DNA of 64,000 nucleotides from Chitinophagaceae bacterium (GTDB lineage Bacteria; Bacteroidota; Bacteroidia; Chitinophagales; Chitinophagaceae): NCBI GenBank assembly GCA_027484165.1, contig JAIXWH010000102.1, positions 1 to 64,000 of the forward strand, read 5' to 3'. Shown piece by piece: positions 60,871 to 64,000 of this stretch (position 1 is its first letter; each line of letters starts with the position of its first letter). The notes under the pieces were generated by a model. It saw only the letters and a program-made list of their open reading frames with translations, ran no database searches and was not told where the DNA came from. The position numbers and the translations under genes were made by a program.

Positions 60871-60930
60871 TGCTAACGGTTTCGGACTTTACATTGATGG
60901 TATATTGAAACCGAATGCTGTCTGCTAGCA
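60871..60930 (-). other. attC-like site F, 3' end of the Pycsar-like cassette
   Basis: This is a short site: TGCTAAC (60871) and CTGCTAGCA (60922-60930) at the ends, and CGGTTTC (60877-60883) with GAAACCG (60907-60913) as a perfect inner stem. It lies 85 bp after the stop of 61015-61719, further than in the other cassettes. Confidence 0.5.
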
Positions 60931-61014
60931 ATAAAGTTTATTATTTTCTCAAATGTTTCAATATGAAGGGCTTAACACTAACACTAAAACTAAAACTATT
61001 TTAGTGATTAGGTT

Positions 61015-61719
61015 TTATCCTTTCAAGCTCTCCCAATGATAATTTGTATTATAGCACGCGACTTTTTTCCCGTTTTTTAAGGTCAAATTAATCATACTCC
61101 ACATACTTTGCCCATTAATTACCTTGTTACTATCTTTAAGTTGATTGTAAACAGATGGGCTCACATATATACAGTTTGTAGCGTGGGAACTTAAATGTGA
61201 AGCATAATTACACGCTTTCCCAACCCAAACCAAGTCATTGTTTTCTGCATTTCGCCCCTTACCAACTTTTGTGATTAGAGTTTGTCCCATATCAATTCCG
61301 ATTCCTATATTAATAGCGTATTCAGGTTTGAATTGAGGATTTAAAATATTAGAAATTGCCCACCGAATATTCATTGCAGCTTCAACAGCATTTTTGTTTT
61401 TAGAATCACCAGAAAAAACCCCCATTATCCTGTCTCCATCGAACGCTCTTACATTCCCGTCTCTACTATTAATTATTCTTAAACATATGTCGTGAAAGCT
61501 TTGATAAATTCTTGCCGCATTTTCATAATTATAAGTATCGTGAAGTTCACTTGATTTTCTTATGTCCACAAAAATAAATGTAAGTTCAGCGGTCAAAGCT
61601 GTATTGCCGAATGTCAACATTGAATAGTCTGTTGAAGGTACTATTTTCGTTGGTGTAATTTCATACTTTTCTCTGAAGTATGAGGCTATCTTATTCTTTA
61701 GTTCGTCTAAAAGTGGCAT
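61015..61719 (-). CDS. Class III nucleotide cyclase, PycC-like
   Basis: The protein has 234 residues. The cyclase homology domain has the first metal Asp in TFIFVDIRKSSEL (about 50), the second in AFDGDRIMGVFSGD (about 95), and VWVGKACNYASHL near 166, where the transition-state Asn is kept but the usual Arg is His. Pycsar cyclases make cCMP or cUMP on infection and open or activate a membrane effector. It overlaps the PycTM-like gene by 13 bp, which supports this reading. Base specificity cannot be read from the sequence. Confidence 0.82.
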   Translation of the reverse strand: MPLLDELKNKIASYFREKYEITPTKIVPSTDYSMLTFGNTALTAELTFIFVDIRKSSELHDTYNYENAARIYQSFHDICLRIINSRDGNVRAFDGDRIMGVFSGDSKNKNAVEAAMNIRWAISNILNPQFKPEYAINIGIGIDMGQTLITKVGKGRNAENNDLVWVGKACNYASHLSSHATNCIYVSPSVYNQLKDSNKVINGQSMWSMINLTLKNGKKVACYNTNYHWESLKG

Positions 61720-62219
61720 ATCACTTTGATTATAGTTGTTAAACCAATTAGCCCAAAGCCTAGGGCTGTTATGTAACTTGCAAATTTGAAAAGACTGAAT
61801 TTTGATTGTGTAATCCTAGCATTTATAAGAATCTGATTTATTAGGCTTTTATCAAATTGGTTTGGATTAAAAGCTGTATCATTTTTTTGATAATGCGAAA
61901 TAAAAGAAACATCATCGAGGTGAGAAAGATCTCCGAAAAAATATAAGTTGGGATTAGTTAGATCTTTCTTGTTAAAGAATAAATTTTGTGTCACAGGAAA
62001 TTGTGATATAATACTTATAAAAACTGAAGTCCCTAAACAAATAATGCCAATTAATAGACTCAACTTGTTAGTGAAATTTTGAATATTTGAATAGCTTGAT
62101 ATTATTCCAACAACAAGACCTGCGTTCAAGACTATAAGTCCACCATGTTTTGCCTCGGCAAACTTTAGCCATTCATTTACGTTAGAAAAGATGTATTTTA
62201 GTTCAGTTTTTGCTTCCAT
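61707..62219 (-). CDS. Pycsar effector membrane protein (PycTM-like)
   Basis: The protein has 170 residues. The first helix is preceded by WLKFAEAKHGGLIVLNAGLV, the family signature, then a second helix (LSLLIGIICLGTSVFISII, about 52-70), a soluble middle and a third helix near the C-terminus (about 146-168). PycTM proteins respond to cyclic pyrimidine nucleotides and damage the inner membrane. It lies between two cyclase-like genes: 2 bp from the upstream one and overlapping the downstream one. Confidence 0.8.
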   Translation of the reverse strand: MEAKTELKYIFSNVNEWLKFAEAKHGGLIVLNAGLVVGIISSYSNIQNFTNKLSLLIGIICLGTSVFISIISQFPVTQNLFFNKKDLTNPNLYFFGDLSHLDDVSFISHYQKNDTAFNPNQFDKSLINQILINARITQSKFSLFKFASYITALGFGLIGLTTIIKVICHF

Positions 62220-62221
62220 AA

Positions 62222-62914
62222 TTAATCTGCGGTTGAGTTTTCTTGGATTATGCGTATTAAATCATCATCATCGTGCAATTCAAGTTTATGTAATTTCACT
62301 GGTACTTTAAATCCATCTAAATTAACTGTTCCATAATCAGAGAAACCATTGTAGGCTCTCGTAATAGTTGGCCAAGCTACTGAATAAGCAGGCTCTGTAA
62401 GAACTATGTCATTGCCTTTAACTGATTTTTCCATTTTAAATGTTTGTGAGACTGCAAGAGTAGTTGGATTTAGGCCTTCCAATGTTACTTCTCCAATGTG
62501 AATGCACGTTCTCAATTCAAAAGGTTGAGATGAAGGCATTAAGTATTGGCGTAAATTTTCTCGCCACTTTAAAATATCAAGAAAATGCTGAAATATAAAC
62601 AATACCGCATCACCAATTTCTTTCAAAAAAATGCCATTATTTTTAATTTTAGATACACTTAATGCATTAAATGAATAAGTTACAAATGTTTTTATTCTTT
62701 CAGCTAATTTTAAATTGCCATTTTCAGCTCCATATTTTGTAGAACCAACAATATCAACAAGAACAATGTAATATATCCCATCATGCAGTATTCCTTGGCT
62801 TTGCAGCTCAAATAACTTATTCAAAGCGGAACTAGCTTCATCCTTTGCATATGAAGGCGCATTTTTTAAAAACTCTTTATTTATCTGTTCCAAATCATAA
62901 TACTGACTGCTCAT
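62222..62914 (-). CDS. Second class III cyclase-like protein, probably degenerate
   Basis: The protein has 230 residues. It keeps both metal Asp positions (IVLVDIVGSTKYG near 53, KEIGDAVLFIF near 101) and the VTLEGLNP strand, but where active cyclases have N-x-A-A-R-L it reads AVSQTFKMEK, so the Asn and Arg are missing. It may be a pseudo-cyclase that regulates the partner enzyme, or an enzyme with altered chemistry. It is the first gene of the three-gene cassette. A Pycsar unit normally has one cyclase. Confidence 0.7.
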   Translation of the reverse strand: MSSQYYDLEQINKEFLKNAPSYAKDEASSALNKLFELQSQGILHDGIYYIVLVDIVGSTKYGAENGNLKLAERIKTFVTYSFNALSVSKIKNNGIFLKEIGDAVLFIFQHFLDILKWRENLRQYLMPSSQPFELRTCIHIGEVTLEGLNPTTLAVSQTFKMEKSVKGNDIVLTEPAYSVAWPTITRAYNGFSDYGTVNLDGFKVPVKLHKLELHDDDDLIRIIQENSTAD

Positions 62915-63022
62915 TATATCTTTATTTTAGTTAATCATCATCATTATCATTTGAAAAATTGTTGATTTTAAATATTAAACCAACTTTTATCAAATATCAA
63001 ACTAAAATCATAAATCAGTTGA

Positions 63023-63283
63023 CTAAATATTATTACTTATTATATCAAAATCATAAAAATTGTATGACAAATTATTTCTTTGGACAAATTTAAGAATAGG
63101 TAATTCTTCGTAGAGTTCTGATTGAAACGATATGTGAAATCCACCCTCAACAACCGATGGTTTTTGAATAATTGCGATTAATTTTCTTTTTACTTCAGAG
63201 TCATCAAAGAAAAACTCTTTCCCAATTTCTTTCTTGTATTTTTCACGTACCTGAAGTACTCCTTTTTCTGTAAAGTATTCCAT
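63023..63283 (-). CDS. Small hypothetical protein
   Basis: The protein has 86 residues, is soluble and not recognised. It opens MEYFTEKGVLQVREKYKKE and contains KRKLIAIIQKPSVVEGG, suggesting a small helix-strand domain. It lies 108 bp upstream of the Pycsar-like operon on the same strand without an attC-like site between, so it may belong to the same cassette or precede it. Confidence 0.45.
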   Translation of the reverse strand: MEYFTEKGVLQVREKYKKEIGKEFFFDDSEVKRKLIAIIQKPSVVEGGFHISFQSELYEELPILKFVQRNNLSYNFYDFDIISNNI

Positions 63284-63431
63284 TTTGTATATTTTATGTA
63301 ACTGCTTTTTAAATTTCCCAATTCAAAAAGGCCCGATCTAGTGACAGTTTTTTTTGTTTTAGAATCTATATTTGTCGTGCTTTAGTTTTCTATACGTATA
63401 ACATAGATTCGATTTACTTCTTTAAAAGATT

Positions 63432-63863
63432 TCACTCTCTTATTTGTATATCAGCAATAACTGCTGTAGAATAATGTAACAAAACAGGAGAAAACCAACC
63501 ACCATTGTATTGGTTAAATAAAGAATGGGCATTAATATTATCCAAATAAGGTTCCCAAGATATTCTTAAACTTGGGTAAGTTAAATAAATTCCACTTGCT
63601 GTTTGCGGAAAATAGAAACTAAATTCAGTTGACGTTTCTTTGGTGATGTCTTGAGAGAGACTGCCAAATGGAGTAAAGTACTTTATAGACACTTGTAAAT
63701 TACCTAATAAAACAGAAAATGGCTGTCCAATATACTGTGATTTATTCGCAACAATTGTTTGCAAATAAGCGAGTGTATCAGACACTCCAGTAGTTTGTGC
63801 GATAACTTTATTATTAATAAGACTTAATGTGAAAATAAAAAAAATTACTAGTATATTTTTCAT
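63432..63863 (-). CDS. Small secreted hypothetical protein
   Basis: The protein has 143 residues. Signal peptide residues 1-22 end in VIAQ. The mature part has several Tyr/Phe/Ser-rich strands (YIGQPFSVLLGNLQVSIKYF, FYFPQTASGIYLTYPSLRI). The family is not recognised. It lies directly after a partial gene at the window edge on the same strand, possibly in one operon. Confidence 0.5.
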   Translation of the reverse strand: MKNILVIFFIFTLSLINNKVIAQTTGVSDTLAYLQTIVANKSQYIGQPFSVLLGNLQVSIKYFTPFGSLSQDITKETSTEFSFYFPQTASGIYLTYPSLRISWEPYLDNINAHSLFNQYNGGWFSPVLLHYSTAVIADIQIRE

Positions 63864-63891
63864 TCTGATTGTATTTTAAATTAAAGAATTA

Positions 63892-64000
63892 TTAGCACTC
63901 TTGAGTGTAAATTAACCTTTTAGGTTTTCGAGGATCAGGAGACGTTTTAATTATAATAGGCTTAAATTTACCTGTAGCATCTTTTTTGGTTAGGGTTATA
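63892..64000 (-). CDS. 3' end of a gene continuing beyond the window
   Basis: The minus-strand frame is open from the window edge to TAA at 63892-63894 and gives about 35 residues, basic and Pro/Lys-rich (KTSPDPRKPKRLIYTQEC at the end). It is short, but the open frame and the position just upstream of a secreted-protein gene support a real C-terminus. Identity unknown. Confidence 0.35.
   Translation of the reverse strand, partial: ITLTKKDATGKFKPIIIKTSPDPRKPKRLIYTQEC

Noticed and set aside
52974-60930. attC-like inverted repeats as ordinary transcription terminators
   Set aside because: They are 60-140 bp long with wide imperfect stems, conserved TAAC/GTTA ends and mostly no T run after the stem, unlike the short terminators seen elsewhere in the window.
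1-64000. CRISPR arrays, rRNA genes, insertion sequence transposases, relaxase or conjugation genes
   Set aside because: None was seen on reading both strands; repeats present are too few or irregular for CRISPR, and no transposase or tra-type protein is encoded.

Overview
The window looks like a genomic island in a member of the Bacteroidota. The evidence is AT-rich DNA, promoters with the TAnnTTTG -7 element and no Shine-Dalgarno boxes, and family content (RteC-like protein, DUF4143 ATPases, DUF4407, DUF2779, DUF4468, SUMF1 protein, CTnDOT-type integrase). No housekeeping gene allows a genus call.

Layout. (1) Positions 1-561 are host-side: the 3' part of a Tyr/Trp/His-rich protein and a strong terminator. 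(2) A 14-bp direct repeat equal to a tRNA 3' end (TGCGGACCGGACGG) lies at 565-578 and 47330-47343. Each copy has ACTCACTAAAA-type arm repeats on its inner side, and a tyrosine recombinase lies just inside the right copy, so 565-47343 is read as one integrated element of about 46.8 kb (element A). (3) No intact tRNA adjoins either copy. From 47344 a second module begins (RteC-like pseudogene, excisionase-like HTH, toprim primase-helicase, zeta toxin) that runs past 64000, so a tandem element B is inferred.

Element A, 0.6-35 kb, is filled with largely unrecognised genes under one apparent regulon. Twelve sites of the form TTGTAA-N5-TTACAA (eight perfect) each sit exactly 10 bp upstream of a TAnnTTTG-like -7 element, in front of almost every operon from 2.9 to 34.1 kb. 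Two WYL regulators lie inside this territory. The regulon covers a 12-gene membrane/envelope operon (two DUF4407 proteins, an OmpA-domain protein, a transglutaminase-like protein, a DUF350 protein, a YidD-like protein). It also covers a HEPN/STAND/TPR protein, an ADP-ribosylglycohydrolase with an unknown partner, a CDC48-like AAA+ ATPase, an FtsK motor homologue without a P-loop, a membrane protein carrying the FtsK gamma DNA-binding domain, a DUF2779 nuclease and a caspase-like protein. This is the best candidate for an undescribed system. The right part of element A holds a nuclease-helicase with four C-terminal repeats, three DUF4143 ATPases, small accessory genes and the integrase.

Element B, 52.5-63 kb, is a row of minus-strand gene cassettes. 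Five of them end at their 3' side in an imperfect inverted repeat resembling an integron attC site (TAAC...GTTA ends); a sixth repeat borders a stretch with no gene. The cassettes carry a TIR-like/PD-(D/E)xK pair, a DUF262/DUF1524 GmrSD-type protein, a Lamassu-like pair (DUF4297 nuclease plus SMC-like ATPase), a zinc-ribbon HEPN protein and a Pycsar-like operon with two cyclase genes around a PycTM effector. No integron integrase is visible, so this resembles a cluster of attC sites without integrase that stores antiphage genes.

All family calls come from reading motifs in translated sequence. No database search was possible.
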